This document shows, in pieces, positions 48,171-58,161 of a DNA stretch of 64,000 nt. How positions within the stretch are numbered: the first letter of the stretch is position 1; each line of letters begins with the position of its first letter. The notes under the pieces were generated by a model. It was not told where the DNA came from and searched no databases. It saw only the letters and a list, made by a program, of their open reading frames with translations. The DNA is from Fictibacillus phosphorivorans. GTDB taxonomy: Bacteria > Bacillota > Bacilli > Bacillales > Fictibacillaceae. Made by a program: the position numbers and the translations under genes. Location of the stretch: NCBI RefSeq assembly GCF_001629705.1, contig NZ_CP015378.1, positions 3,720,001 to 3,784,000 on the forward strand, given 5' to 3'.

Positions 48171-49526
48171 TTAAACTTTTCTTATTTTTATGACCAAAGA
48201 AAAAAAGAAAATAACAGAGATTAAGTAAGCGAAAGAGTTTAATAAATCTCCTCTTAAAAAGAAAAATTGATATGCTGCAAAATAAGGGGCAATGAAACTT
48301 ACTAAGCTAGCTTTATTCTCTAAAGAATTTTGGTATCCTTCATGAAGAATTCTAATAAAAACCCCATATAAAAATAGAATTAAAATTACTCCTACTAATC
48401 CAAAGTTTATATAACTTTCTGCCCAAAATGGTGATGATAAATTTGTAAAAGAGTAACCCAGCTCTTCTGCAACCGTTGCACCTGAACCATGGGGTTTTCC
48501 AGCCCATAAACTTCTGGGTAACCAGAAAAAAATTACACCGAAAAGCTGAGCACCGTAAGAAATTCCTTTTATCTCCACGTATTTAATTGTATTTAGTATC
48601 ATTTGAAAAGCATCATAGTCTCCATTTTCTGACATAACCACACTTATAGGTTTAAGATCAAATTGTTGATTTTCAGCCCTAAAATAATCTGCATACGGAA
48701 AAACTATAATCATTAAAATTAAGAAAAAACATATCCAATTAAAAGCGGAAGTTCTTTTCCATTTTATTAAAATTAGAATAGCACTTAGAAATACTGAACC
48801 AAACCAATAACGTGGGTGTACGATCGGATTATTAATCAAAACATTAAAAATTAATGTGATAATTGTAAAGATAAAAAAGAAATAAAAGTGTTTATTTATT
48901 AATTTATTTTTAAAAAGAATCAATAGTGATAGTAGAGTTACAAATATAGGGATAGTTAGTAATGTCCTATTTATTAAAAAATCCATAGTTGTGGGAAATA
49001 GAGACTCAAACAATAACCTTGGTAAAAATAAATTATTAAACCCGCCAGTTGATTTAATTACATATAAAGATACGAAAAAACCTAATACACCTAATAGTAC
49101 AGTTTTAGTAGGTGAAATAATCATATTTATTAGGAATTGAGATTTTCCTGACCTATTTTCATAAAGTTTTTTTCCAAAATATGAACCTAAATCAAAAAAA
49201 GCTAAACCCAAGAGTATAATAATTAAACCAAAGTTTATCTCATTTATAGAGTAAAAACCATGCCATGGATATCTGTTTAATAAAATTTGAGAGAATGAAG
49301 CTAAACCCAACCAAACATATACAAATATCCAAAAGGTAATGAAAATAATATTATTGTGATTGCTAAATGATAATATACTTAATCTTATCCCGCTATAAAC
49401 TATAATAAACAAATTAAGTATTATTGTTAGATCAACTATTTTATAATTAGTCTGATTTAATATAAATAAGGGTAATATAAATGTTAGAATAATTGTTAAA
49501 ATAAAAGACTTAAATAAATGTACCAT
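48171..49526 (-). CDS. wzy: Repeat-unit polymerase (Wzy-like)
   Basis: 451 residues with 11 to 12 membrane helices and no other gene of this type in the locus. The periplasmic region FSQILLNRYPWHGFYSINEI and the Arg/Trp-rich LFGVIFFWLPRSLWAGKPHG plus ELGYSFTNLSSPFWAESYIN are typical of oligosaccharide repeat-unit polymerases. It would join undecaprenyl-linked repeat units flipped by the Wzx at 51239. AT content is markedly higher than in gmd/fcl/galU, as usual for polymerase genes gained by transfer. No strong ribosome binding site is seen within 12 nt of the ATG. Confidence 0.75.
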   Translation of the reverse strand: MVHLFKSFILTIILTFILPLFILNQTNYKIVDLTIILNLFIIVYSGIRLSILSFSNHNNIIFITFWIFVYVWLGLASFSQILLNRYPWHGFYSINEINFGLIIILLGLAFFDLGSYFGKKLYENRSGKSQFLINMIISPTKTVLLGVLGFFVSLYVIKSTGGFNNLFLPRLLFESLFPTTMDFLINRTLLTIPIFVTLLSLLILFKNKLINKHFYFFFIFTIITLIFNVLINNPIVHPRYWFGSVFLSAILILIKWKRTSAFNWICFFLILMIIVFPYADYFRAENQQFDLKPISVVMSENGDYDAFQMILNTIKYVEIKGISYGAQLFGVIFFWLPRSLWAGKPHGSGATVAEELGYSFTNLSSPFWAESYINFGLVGVILILFLYGVFIRILHEGYQNSLENKASLVSFIAPYFAAYQFFFLRGDLLNSFAYLISVIFFFSLVIKIRKV

Positions 49527-49534
49527 AATATTAT

Positions 49535-50086
49535 TTATTCAAATCTCCTTTTTATATATTTAATTGGGTTCCCACCGTAAATACTATTAGACAATAGGTC
49601 ATTTGTAATTACACTCCCTGCAGTTATTACAGTATTATCTTCAATTCGAACACCTTGTAAAACAATACATTTAGATGTTATCCATACACCATTTCCAATT
49701 ACAATAGGCTTAATTTTAACATTCATAGTTTTATAAATATCATGCGAACCTGTAGTAATAAATACCCCCTGAGATACCACCGTATCATGTCCAATGATAA
49801 GTTCCGCTTTATTAATTATCCAGACTTCCTCACCGATCCAACAATTATTACCTATTGTTAAGTTCCATGGACATCTAATTCTCACTCTTTGCCTCATAAT
49901 AACATTTTTTCCAATTTTAGCACCAAACGCTTTAAGAGTTAACACTCTTAGCCTTGAAGATAACTGAAGGGGATTAGTAATCAGTATTAATTCAATTATT
50001 ATCCAAAACAACTCACGTATTCTTGACCATTTTTTTCTTTTAAAGTTACCATTACCTGCTTTAGATAAGTCTATTGTTGGTTCCAT
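49535..50086 (-). CDS. WcaF-like hexapeptide acetyltransferase
   Basis: 183 residues. Left-handed beta-helix repeats: FGAKIGKNVIMRQRVRIRCP, LTIGNNCWIGEEVWIINKAE, LIIGHDTVVSQGVFITTGSH (His-Asp of the active site), VIGNGVWITSKCIVLQGVRI. N-terminal helix RKKWSRIRELFWIIIELIL matches WcaF-type polysaccharide acetyltransferases. It should O-acetylate a sugar of the repeat unit. Confidence 0.85.
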   Translation of the reverse strand: MEPTIDLSKAGNGNFKRKKWSRIRELFWIIIELILITNPLQLSSRLRVLTLKAFGAKIGKNVIMRQRVRIRCPWNLTIGNNCWIGEEVWIINKAELIIGHDTVVSQGVFITTGSHDIYKTMNVKIKPIVIGNGVWITSKCIVLQGVRIEDNTVITAGSVITNDLLSNSIYGGNPIKYIKRRFE

Positions 50087-50089
50087 TAA

Positions 50090-51223
50090 TTAAATACTTC
50101 CTCTGTATATTCTTTCAATATTTTCACATATAGTACTTATCATTAACTCTTGTTTAACTAATTTTTTTCCATTATCCGAAAGCGAACAAGCTACTTCTTT
50201 ATTACTTATTATCATTTCGACTATAGAAGCCAAATCAGATGGATCATTTTGTTTAGCTATTAAAGAGGCATTATTATCTTGCAGTAACGATTTTATGTGA
50301 ATCGTTTCAGTAACAACAGTAGGTGTACCCACATTTAATGCTTCTATAACGGTCATTCCAAAAGGTTCATCTAATGAGGGTAATACATAAACACTTGATT
50401 TTGCATAAAGCTCCGATACTTTATCAACATTTACAGATCCTATAAATCGGACTTTGTCTTGTAATTTTAGATCATCAACTCTATTCATAGCTTCAGATAA
50501 GTCCCCTTCATCAGGTCCTACAATTTCAAATGTCAAATCATTATATTTTTCTGATAAGATTTTACACATTTCTATAAAATCTAATACTCTTTTCCGAGGA
50601 TGCAATCTAGCTAGAAATAAGATTTTCTTATTTTTTATAGAATCATAACTCCACAGCACTTTATTTTCACTTGGTTTAATTCCGTTATATAAAATTTCAA
50701 CGTTAATATCTTTATTTATTTCTAACAGTCTTTTTTTCTCAACGTTTTGTAATGCTAATACATATTTTGCTTTCTTCAATAACTCACTTGTAACAAAGAT
50801 ATCAAACAATTTGTTTTTTAATGACCTTTTATTTAACATACCGTGTGTCTGTAAAACATATGGAAATTTTTCTTTTTTGCACAAACTAGCCACCCTACAC
50901 GGAATTATTTCTCTCCCAAAGTGAATATGCACAATATCATATAGTTTCCCATTCTTCTTTATCCAATTATAAAGTGAGCTTGAGTTGATATATGAAAAAC
51001 CTTTTCTAGTAAACTTAGAATTAAAATATTTAATTTTTATTCCAAATAAACAATCCTCAGTTTTATTTATATATTTTTTCTCAAATGAAAGAAGGTTAGA
51101 TGTTAATATTGTAACTTCATGTCCACGCAATACTAGTTCTTTAGCCTGGTTTAAAGCAACCGTTGCTGGTCCCCCATAAAACGAGCTAGGATAAAAAGCT
51201 GTAACAATTTTTAATATTTTCAT
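50090..51223 (-). CDS. Family 4 glycosyltransferase
   Basis: 377 residues. FYPSSFYGGPATVALNQAKE at the acceptor side, YVLQTHGMLNKRSLKNK, then the GT4 donor region ILFLARLHPRKRVLDFIEMC, EIVGPDEGDL and SLDEPFGMTVIEALNVGTPT (E-x7-E motif). It adds the second or third sugar of the repeat unit on the cytoplasmic face. Very AT-rich codon use like its neighbours. Confidence 0.88.
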   Translation of the reverse strand: MKILKIVTAFYPSSFYGGPATVALNQAKELVLRGHEVTILTSNLLSFEKKYINKTEDCLFGIKIKYFNSKFTRKGFSYINSSSLYNWIKKNGKLYDIVHIHFGREIIPCRVASLCKKEKFPYVLQTHGMLNKRSLKNKLFDIFVTSELLKKAKYVLALQNVEKKRLLEINKDINVEILYNGIKPSENKVLWSYDSIKNKKILFLARLHPRKRVLDFIEMCKILSEKYNDLTFEIVGPDEGDLSEAMNRVDDLKLQDKVRFIGSVNVDKVSELYAKSSVYVLPSLDEPFGMTVIEALNVGTPTVVTETIHIKSLLQDNNASLIAKQNDPSDLASIVEMIISNKEVACSLSDNGKKLVKQELMISTICENIERIYRGSI

Positions 51224-51238
51224 ACTCTTTATCTCCTG

Positions 51239-52615
51239 TTAGACTATTTTCTTATACTTAATATTGTATATAATAGTTATTACAATAATTATTAACGTAA
51301 TAAAGCTTCTTAATATAAAACCTATTAAATCTGTAGTGAGCGTTAAATCTATCAATAGATAAAGAACCAAATAAAAAATTAGATTTATGAAGAACTCTCT
51401 ATCAAATATTTTATAGTTTATTTTTCTCCTGGTGAAAATATACAAAATAAAGAATAATACTACATATGAAACACTAGATATAATTGCAGCAGCCATTAAA
51501 CCGTAATGGGGTAGGAAGATTAAGTTCAGAGTTATATTAAAAATAGTTGCTATAAAAATAGCTACTGGTATTACCTTAGTTTTAAGCAATATAATACTCT
51601 GAATATTAAGTGGTAAATAATGTAGCGCCAAAAAAAATTGACCAATTAATAATAGGTTTATGTAAGGAACGGCTAATACATAATCATTACTCAAGAAGTT
51701 TTCAAAGAAAGATGAAGACATAGTAAGTATACAAAAAGCTGTTAATAATAAACATTTTGAATATATAAAAATAGGTTTCTGAAAATCTACAACGTTTTTT
51801 GTACTAATAAGATTACCTACTAAGTAGTTATTCAATGCTATTGCAACTACATTTAATAGTCCTGCTATTGTAAGAGCTGATGCGTAAATGCCAACAAGCT
51901 CATTTCCCCCAAAAAGCGAAATTAAAAATTTGTCGACTCCACTTAAGAACAGATTAAATATTGCATGAATCGAAAAAGGAAAAGTATATAAATATACCTC
52001 TTTTAGATAACTCAAATTTTTATTAAAACCAATAAAAACATTTTCCAGGAAAAATGTACCAGTACTAATTATATTGTATAACCCATTTATTATTAATGCA
52101 CAAAAATTACCCAATATGACACTATATAGTCCCAGATCATAATGTGATAAAAAGATTAAGGTTGTAATAGGATAAACCAAGATTTTAATTAGCTCAGATA
52201 TGGCAAATTTCACTTCATTATTAGTAGCCCTATAAAAATCTCTATAATAACTACATAAATACATATCAATAAAGTAAACTATAAAAAGCCAACCAACTAT
52301 TAAATAACTATCTGTTGAAAATACATAAATATTAACTATGCAACAAATTAAAATAATTAATGAAAACAAAAAAGTGCCAGTATATCCTATCCTAAGTTTC
52401 AATATATAGTTATCTTCTTTTTCTTTTATGGTTTTATATATGTGCATATTTATAGATAAAGCATCTATTGCAATAAATCCTGTAGCCAACAGAATTGAAA
52501 TATTAAGTATGCCATAATCTTCTGGTTTTAAATAATACGTAAAAAAGGGAAACATAAATAAACTTATTGCCCGAGATAGCATGTTTGGAATTATAAAAAG
52601 TATAATTTTTTTCAT
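51239..52615 (-). CDS. wzx: Lipid-linked oligosaccharide flippase (Wzx-like)
   Basis: 458 residues with 12 to 14 membrane helices of the MOP/polysaccharide exporter type, starting IIPNMLSRAISLFMFPFFTY with YYLKPEDYGIL after the first helix. Internal repeats of the two six-helix halves are visible (SGVDKFLISLFGGNELVGIY mid-protein). It should move the undecaprenyl-linked repeat unit across the membrane for Wzy. It lies after a hairpin that separates it from gmd. Confidence 0.88.
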   Translation of the reverse strand: MKKIILFIIPNMLSRAISLFMFPFFTYYLKPEDYGILNISILLATGFIAIDALSINMHIYKTIKEKEDNYILKLRIGYTGTFLFSLIILICCIVNIYVFSTDSYLIVGWLFIVYFIDMYLCSYYRDFYRATNNEVKFAISELIKILVYPITTLIFLSHYDLGLYSVILGNFCALIINGLYNIISTGTFFLENVFIGFNKNLSYLKEVYLYTFPFSIHAIFNLFLSGVDKFLISLFGGNELVGIYASALTIAGLLNVVAIALNNYLVGNLISTKNVVDFQKPIFIYSKCLLLTAFCILTMSSSFFENFLSNDYVLAVPYINLLLIGQFFLALHYLPLNIQSIILLKTKVIPVAIFIATIFNITLNLIFLPHYGLMAAAIISSVSYVVLFFILYIFTRRKINYKIFDREFFINLIFYLVLYLLIDLTLTTDLIGFILRSFITLIIIVITIIYNIKYKKIV

Positions 52616-52641
52616 TATTAGTTCTACCCTCTCAAATACAA

Positions 52642-52667
52642 AAAAAGACTATAAAAATAGTCTTTTT
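52642..52667 (-). terminator. Intra-operon terminator between gmd and wzx
   Basis: Perfect 11-bp arms AAAAAGACTAT and ATAGTCTTTTT with a 4-nt loop and T runs on both strands, overlapping the gmd stop codon. Its presence in the middle of the operon fits with upstream processive antitermination. Confidence 0.8.
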
Positions 52668-53749
52668 TAATCAAACATCCTCATAACTTTATTTTCACTT
52701 GCTACTTTATTTTCATCAGCTTTTACCATAATTCTAACAAGTTCCTGGAAAGAAGTTCTTGTAGGATTCCATCCTAATAATGTTTTTGCTTTTGTTGGAT
52801 CCCCTAATAATTGATCTACTTCGGTTGGCCTAAAGAATTTCGGATCAATTTCCACTATTACTTCTCCAGTTGCTTTGTTAATTCCTTTTTCCTCTACTCC
52901 ACTTCCAACCCATTCAATTTCAATATCAGTATGCTTAAAAGCTAGCTCAACAAACTCACGAACTGTATGCATTTCACCGGTTGCAATAACGAAGTCCTCT
53001 GGCTTATCATGCTGAAGCATTAACCACATGCATTCTACATAATCTTTTGCGTAACCCCAGTCCCTGAGAGAGTCTAAGTTGCCTAACTTTAATGTCTTTT
53101 GTTTTCCTTGTGCGATACGTGCAGCAGCAAGAGTAATTTTACGTGTTACAAAGGTTTCTCCACGGCGTTCAGATTCATGGTTAAATAGAATACCGTTTAC
53201 TGCGAACATGTTATATGATTCACGGTAGTTTTTCGTAATCCAGAACCCGTAAATCTTTGCTACACCATATGGAGATCGTGGATAGAATGGAGTTGTTTCT
53301 TTTTGTGGTACTTCTTGGACTTTTCCGTAAAGTTCAGAAGTTGATGCTTGATATACTCGTGTTTTTTCTGTTAAACCTAGGATTCTAACTGCTTCGAGAA
53401 TATTTAATGTACCCTTACCATCTACGTCTAATGTATATCCTGGCATTTCAAAAGAAACACGAACGTGCGACTGTGCAGCTAAGTTATAGATTTCATCTGG
53501 TTGGACTTTACTAATTATGCTAATTACATTAGATGTATCTGTAACATCTCCATAATGTAAGTGGAAATTTGGATGATCTAAAAATGCACCTGCTTCTTCA
53601 AATGATAGTATGTCTTCCAACCGTTCTTGGTTATATGTAGAACTCCGTCGGATTACTCCATGTACTTGATACCCTTTTTCTAGCAACAACTCTGCTAAAT
53701 ATGAGCCGTCTTGTCCTGTTACTCCAGTAATTAAAGCTGATTTCATCAT
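52667..53749 (-). CDS. gmd: GDP-mannose 4,6-dehydratase
   Basis: 360 residues; GGAGGCAC before tandem ATGs (53749, 53746). Extended [23 protein letters not shown] (NADP site), [11 protein letters not shown], the catalytic region [20 protein letters not shown] and [40 protein letters not shown], and [10 protein letters not shown]. It converts GDP-mannose to GDP-4-keto-6-deoxymannose for Fcl. GC content and codon use are higher than in the downstream wzx-wzy block. Confidence 0.95.
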   Translation of the reverse strand: MMKSALITGVTGQDGSYLAELLLEKGYQVHGVIRRSSTYNQERLEDILSFEEAGAFLDHPNFHLHYGDVTDTSNVISIISKVQPDEIYNLAAQSHVRVSFEMPGYTLDVDGKGTLNILEAVRILGLTEKTRVYQASTSELYGKVQEVPQKETTPFYPRSPYGVAKIYGFWITKNYRESYNMFAVNGILFNHESERRGETFVTRKITLAAARIAQGKQKTLKLGNLDSLRDWGYAKDYVECMWLMLQHDKPEDFVIATGEMHTVREFVELAFKHTDIEIEWVGSGVEEKGINKATGEVIVEIDPKFFRPTEVDQLLGDPTKAKTLLGWNPTRTSFQELVRIMVKADENKVASENKVMRMFD

Positions 53750-53759
53750 GTGCCTCCGT

Positions 53760-54701
53760 TTAGCTATTCACTTTTTGTACTTTATTTTCTAAAAACCATT
53801 TATACGCTTTCATTAATCCTTCTTCTAAAGAAGTACTTGCTTTCCACCCTAAGCTGTGTAGCTTTGTTACATTCACAAGCTTTCTTGGTGTTCCGTCAGG
53901 CTTGCTTGTGTCAAACTGTATTTCACCTTCATAGCCAACCGTTTCTTTAATAAGGTGAGCAAGTTGACCAATCTCAATGTCTTCACCTACACCAATATTC
54001 ACGATTTCATTGCCTTCATAATGATCCATTAAATAAACACATGCATCTGCTAGATCATCTGAATAAAGGAATTCACGTTTCGGTGTACCTGTTCCCCAAA
54101 CTTCAACATAAGGCTGATTATTTTCTTTTGCTTCATGAAACTTACGTATTAATGCAGGCAGTACATGTGAAGTATGAAGATCGAAGTTATCATTCTCACC
54201 GTATAAATTTGTCGGCATAACAGAAATATATTTTGTTCCATATTGTCTGTTGTATGATTCACACATCTTAATACCCGCAATTTTTGCAATGGCATATGGT
54301 TCGTTTGTTGGTTCTAATTCACCTGTTAATAAGTACTCTTCTTTTAATGGCTGCGGTGCTAGTTTTGGGTAGATGCATGTACTTCCTAAGAATAGTAGTT
54401 TCTTTACATTGTTTCGGTAAGCAGCATCGATCACATTTGTTTGGATCAACAGGTTATCACGAATAAAGTCAGCTGGATATTCGTTGTTTGCAACGATTCC
54501 GCCGACTTTAGCAGCTGCTAAAAAGACATAGTCTATTTTTTCTTCTGCAAAGAATCGATCTACTTGATTCTTATCTGTTAGATCCATTTCACTGCTTGTT
54601 CGGTACACCAAATTGGTATAGCCTTCTTTTTCTAGTCTTCTGACTAACGCAGAACCGACTAATCCTCGGTGACCAGCCACATAAATCTTGGATTGCTTGT
54701 C
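53760..54701 (-). CDS. fcl: GDP-L-fucose synthase
   Basis: 313 residues from the ATG at 54701, which has AGGTGAGG upstream; the earlier ATG overlaps the preceding gene. SDR features: [80 protein letters not shown] (Y-x3-K), [20 protein letters not shown]. It epimerises and reduces the Gmd product to GDP-L-fucose. It ends 10 bp before gmd. Confidence 0.95.
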   Translation of the reverse strand, partial: DKQSKIYVAGHRGLVGSALVRRLEKEGYTNLVYRTSSEMDLTDKNQVDRFFAEEKIDYVFLAAAKVGGIVANNEYPADFIRDNLLIQTNVIDAAYRNNVKKLLFLGSTCIYPKLAPQPLKEEYLLTGELEPTNEPYAIAKIAGIKMCESYNRQYGTKYISVMPTNLYGENDNFDLHTSHVLPALIRKFHEAKENNQPYVEVWGTGTPKREFLYSDDLADACVYLMDHYEGNEIVNIGVGEDIEIGQLAHLIKETVGYEGEIQFDTSKPDGTPRKLVNVTKLHSLGWKASTSLEEGLMKAYKWFLENKVQKVNS

Positions 54702-54714
54702 CATTTCCTCACCT

Positions 54715-55386
54715 CTAGTAAGCATTATCTGTTCCAAATAGCACTCTAATCGTTTTGAAAATGATCTTTATATCAAAAAATACACTTCGCTCGGATATGT
54801 ATTGAATGTCCAATTTCACCATTTCTTCAAAGGTCATATGATTGCGTCCACTTACTTGCCAAAGGCCAGTACAACCAGGTGTGACAAGAAGTCTCTGTTT
54901 GTGATAATTGTTGTATTCTGCTACTTCTCTCGGAAGTGGCGGCCTTGGTCCCACTAGGCTCATGTCACCTTTTAATACGTTCCATAATTGCGGCAGCTCG
55001 TCTATGCTTGTCTTGCGTATAAATTTTCCAATCTTAGTGATACGAGGATCTTCCTTCATCTTAAACATGGCTCCTTCAATTTCATTAAACTGAAGAAGTT
55101 CTAGTAATTTTTCCTCTGCATCATTAACCATGGAACGGAACTTGAACATATGAAATTCTTTTTCATTCTTTCCCACACGAATTTGTTTAAAGAAAACAGG
55201 GCCTTTTGAATCTTCTTTTTTGATAAGAATGGCAATGATAATGAATAAAGGTAATAAAAGTATAAGTCCAGCTAACGCTCCTGCAATATCTATCAATCTT
55301 TTCGTTGATTCGTAAAATCGATCTTCTTTCTTCGCTACAGTTGGTTGGTTTGAATTCGCAATCGTTTGCATTTGTGAATCAGACAT
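54715..55386 (-). CDS. Priming sugar transferase (polyprenyl-phosphate phosphohexosyltransferase)
   Basis: 223 residues, ATG behind GGAGGGACGG. One membrane helix ([20 protein letters not shown]) and the bacterial sugar transferase domain: [79 protein letters not shown]. It lacks the N-terminal multi-helix half of WcaJ, like the short EpsL/Cap5M-type enzymes. It loads the first hexose phosphate onto undecaprenyl phosphate and opens the repeat-unit segment directly after the EAR-like RNA. Confidence 0.93.
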   Translation of the reverse strand: MSDSQMQTIANSNQPTVAKKEDRFYESTKRLIDIAGALAGLILLLPLFIIIAILIKKEDSKGPVFFKQIRVGKNEKEFHMFKFRSMVNDAEEKLLELLQFNEIEGAMFKMKEDPRITKIGKFIRKTSIDELPQLWNVLKGDMSLVGPRPPLPREVAEYNNYHKQRLLVTPGCTGLWQVSGRNHMTFEEMVKLDIQYISERSVFFDIKIIFKTIRVLFGTDNAY

Positions 55387-55439
55387 GGTTGTTCCGTCCC
55401 TCCTTCTTTGTATTTTTTATAAAATTATGTATGTAAAAA

Positions 55440-55565
55440 AATAGGGCATCTAACCCTTCCTCACACCATGCTACTGCCAACAACGTGCTAAGGTGGAAAA
55501 TCACCCACAGCATAGCCGAGTGCCTCCGTTGATATAGGTAAGGAGGCATCACCTTTTCGTTATTT
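55440..55565 (-). ncRNA. EAR-like (epsC-type) antitermination RNA candidate
   Basis: The 230-bp gap between galU and the priming transferase contains a dense set of pairings on the minus strand: GCCTCC/GGAGGC with a loop of about 14 nt; TGCT-GTGG with CCAC-CTT-AGCA; the ATGCT/AGCAT pair that would form a pseudoknot; and a terminal AGGG/CCCT hairpin followed by ATTTTTTT. EAR elements are structured RNAs inside exopolysaccharide operons of Bacillales that let RNA polymerase ignore downstream terminators. Position, length and pseudoknot fit that class; I could not check it against the covariance model. Confidence 0.55.
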
Positions 55566-55616
55566 CATTTTTATTTAACAGTGATTGAGCTTTCATTAAC
55601 ACGAGAACACAGCGTT

Positions 55617-56501
55617 CTAGTTCTTTACTTTAATTTGCTCGAGCAGCCGTTCTAATTCTGGTAAAAGGCGCTTACTGATTTCTTGATCTTTTAATGCAAA
55701 GTCGATCGTCGTCATAATAAAGCCGAGCTTTTCGCCAACGTCATACCGTGTGCCCTCAAAATCGTAGGCAAATACACGTTGATACTGGTTCAATTTTTGA
55801 ATCGCGTCTGTCAGCTGGATTTCTCCACCCGCTCCCACCTGCTCTTCATCCAAATAGTTGAAGATTTCAGGTGTTAGGATGTACCGTCCCATAATCGCTA
55901 AGTTTGAAGGAGCGGTTCCTTGCTTCGGCTTTTCTACAAAGTTCTTCACCCCATATAGGTGGTCGAATTCACTTGATGGTTCTACAATTCCGTAACGATA
56001 TGTTTCATCCTCTGGTACTTTTTGGACACCAATGATTGAGGCTGTTGTTTCTTCGTATTTTTCGATTAATTGCTTAAGACATGGTTTTTTTGCTTGAACG
56101 ATGTCATCCCCCAAAAGGACGGCAAATGGCTCATCACCAATAAATTTTTTCGCACAATTTACCGCATGGCCTAAACCTTTTGGTTCTTTTTGCCGAATAT
56201 AATGTATATCCGCTAATTTTGAAGACTGTTTGACTTTTTCTAATAACTCAAACTTCCCCTTCTCAAACAGGTTCTGCTCGAGCTCGAAGGCATGATCGAA
56301 ATGATCCTCAATGGCTCGTTTTCCTTTACCAGTTACGATGATAATGTCTTCAATACCGGATTCAATCGCTTCTTCAACGATGTACTGAATGGTGGGTTTG
56401 TCCACAATCGGTAACATCTCTTTAGGCATGGCTTTTGTGGCGGGCAGGAAGCGTGTACCTAGTCCTGCTGCAGGAATGATGGCTTTTCTAACTTTTTTCA
56501 T
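55617..56501 (-). CDS. galU: UTP-glucose-1-phosphate uridylyltransferase
   Basis: 294 residues from the ATG at 56501, which begins [20 protein letters not shown]; the longer frame overlaps ywqE. Signature blocks: [69 protein letters not shown]. It makes UDP-glucose for the priming sugar, for galE and for teichoic acid glucosylation. It is followed by the EAR-like RNA rather than by a terminator. Confidence 0.95.
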   Translation of the reverse strand: MKKVRKAIIPAAGLGTRFLPATKAMPKEMLPIVDKPTIQYIVEEAIESGIEDIIIVTGKGKRAIEDHFDHAFELEQNLFEKGKFELLEKVKQSSKLADIHYIRQKEPKGLGHAVNCAKKFIGDEPFAVLLGDDIVQAKKPCLKQLIEKYEETTASIIGVQKVPEDETYRYGIVEPSSEFDHLYGVKNFVEKPKQGTAPSNLAIMGRYILTPEIFNYLDEEQVGAGGEIQLTDAIQKLNQYQRVFAYDFEGTRYDVGEKLGFIMTTIDFALKDQEISKRLLPELERLLEQIKVKN

Positions 56502-56526
56502 GATCGTATGTTGTCTCCTTTCAGTT

Positions 56527-57294
56527 TTAGAAGATGCCGAGAAACCTTTTTCTTTTTGGTAAAGAAGGAGGTTCAATTAGTATGCTTTCACCTCTTAACA
56601 CGTGTGCAGCATTTTCTTGCAGATAATATCGTATTTCTACTCCGTATTGTTTTTGGATTATTCCGAAAACTTCCGACATATGAAACCCACGATTAACTGC
56701 ATGATGAGCATCCGATGCAAGCAAATGCACCATATTTGATTGTATGAGTTCATGAGAAAAATTCATGATTTTTTTTCCAAAGTGACCGATTATGGAAGTT
56801 GCGGTGATTTGAGTATGAGTTCCAGCCATAATGCATTCATATAGAATTTCTGGGTTTTCCAAGATCTCGCTGTTCCGCTCTGGATGTACCAGAATGGGCT
56901 GGTAATGTCTCAAGCTCAGTTCAAAGAGAATGTCTGCTGCGTAGTTTGGTACATGTGAAGAAGGAAGTTCGATTAGTAAATAATTTACTTTGTTATGTAA
57001 AGGCAATAAGTGCCCTCGATCGATATCTTTTATTAAATCTTTGTACATCCGTATTTCTTGTCCAGGGATGATGTGCAATGGTATCTTTCTGTTTTTTAAC
57101 TCTGCATTTAGTACTTCCACTTCTTTTATGACGAGTTCTTTCTCGTTTTCATATCTTCCATTTCGGTGATGTGGCGTGGCATAGAGGTGCGTAATACCAT
57201 CTTTCACAGCAGCTTCTGCCATTTTGATCGCATCCTCCATCGTACGAGCTCCATCGTCCAGTCCAGGTAGGATATGACTATGTATATCAATCAC
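56527..57294 (-). CDS. ywqE: Protein-tyrosine phosphatase (YwqE/CpsB type)
   Basis: 255 residues from the GTG at 57294 ([15 protein letters not shown], as in YwqE); the GTG at 57306 overlaps the AAGGAAG site. PHP-type metal site: [53 protein letters not shown]. It dephosphorylates the tyrosine kinase YwqD and so controls polysaccharide chain assembly. Length matches YwqE of Bacillus subtilis. Confidence 0.92.
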   Translation of the reverse strand: MIDIHSHILPGLDDGARTMEDAIKMAEAAVKDGITHLYATPHHRNGRYENEKELVIKEVEVLNAELKNRKIPLHIIPGQEIRMYKDLIKDIDRGHLLPLHNKVNYLLIELPSSHVPNYAADILFELSLRHYQPILVHPERNSEILENPEILYECIMAGTHTQITATSIIGHFGKKIMNFSHELIQSNMVHLLASDAHHAVNRGFHMSEVFGIIQKQYGVEIRYYLQENAAHVLRGESILIEPPSLPKRKRFLGIF

Positions 57295-57321
57295 AGAATG
57301 CGTCACTTCCTTAACAAGACT

Positions 57322-57354
57322 ATAGAACTAGTAGTCATATCTTACTAGTTCTAT
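57322..57354 (-). other. Inverted repeat in the ywqD-ywqE gap
   Basis: Perfect 12-bp arms ATAGAACTAGTA and TACTAGTTCTAT around a 9-nt loop. There is no U-tract, so it is more likely an mRNA-stability or processing hairpin, or an operator, than a terminator. Confidence 0.5.
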
Positions 57355-57450
57355 TTGCTCAATCCAAATCATAACGTTATCGTAACATACATACAAAATC
57401 TGACAACGGTGTTTTTTTGTCGAAAAAAGTTGAAGAAGATGGTATTAATG

Positions 57451-58161
57451 TTAATTTGAACCATAATAGTAATAATACTTTTCTTTTCTTGCCGCTTTTT
57501 CATTTAACACTGCGCCAATAATCTTTGCGTTGGCGTTTTCTAACAGTTCCTTCGCTTTTGTTGCAGATTCTATCTCTGTCTTTCCGCTTGATACGACAAG
57601 GATTACTCCATCTACATGATGAGCAAGCAGCTGACCATCTGTTACAGCTATAAGTGGCGGTGTGTCGAATAGAACATAATCATACATACGGCTCGCTTCT
57701 TCTATTAAGTCGTTCATCGATTTTGAGTTAATAAGCTCTGAAGGATTGGGTGGAATGGGTCCGCTTGGCAGTACATCTACATTTGGAATTTTACTAGATA
57801 CAATCGTTTCTCTTAAAGTCGTTTGACGTGTTAGTATACTCGTCACACCGTAAATATTGCTTACTTTGAACGTGTAGTGAACAGTTGGTTTACGCAGATC
57901 TGTATCAATTAAAAGTACTCGTTTTTCTTGTTGAGCGAGTACGACCGCTAAGTTTGCAACTGTCGTCGATTTCCCCTCCCCAGGTCCTGAAGATGTAATC
58001 ATTAACGTCTTCAGCTCTTTGTCGATGGATGAGAACTGAATATTCGTTCGTATGGTCCTGTATTGTTCAGCAATTGGGGACTTAGGATTTCTGTGTGTAA
58101 TCAAGCTTCTTTGGGTTAAATCTCCAATGGATTTTTTCAATTTACGACTCAAGGGTTTCAC
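57451..58161 (-). CDS. ywqD: Tyrosine kinase (BY-kinase, YwqD/CpsD type)
   Basis: 236 residues from a GTG at 58161. Walker A SSGPGEGKSTTVANLAVVLA, A' motif VLLIDTDLRKPTVHYTF, Walker B YVLFDTPPLIAVTDG, and a C-terminal Tyr cluster (KEKYYYYYGSN) that is autophosphorylated. The partner activator YwqC overlaps its start by 20 bp. Together they regulate exopolysaccharide export and chain length. Confidence 0.93.
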   Translation of the reverse strand: MKPLSRKLKKSIGDLTQRSLITHRNPKSPIAEQYRTIRTNIQFSSIDKELKTLMITSSGPGEGKSTTVANLAVVLAQQEKRVLLIDTDLRKPTVHYTFKVSNIYGVTSILTRQTTLRETIVSSKIPNVDVLPSGPIPPNPSELINSKSMNDLIEEASRMYDYVLFDTPPLIAVTDGQLLAHHVDGVILVVSSGKTEIESATKAKELLENANAKIIGAVLNEKAARKEKYYYYYGSN

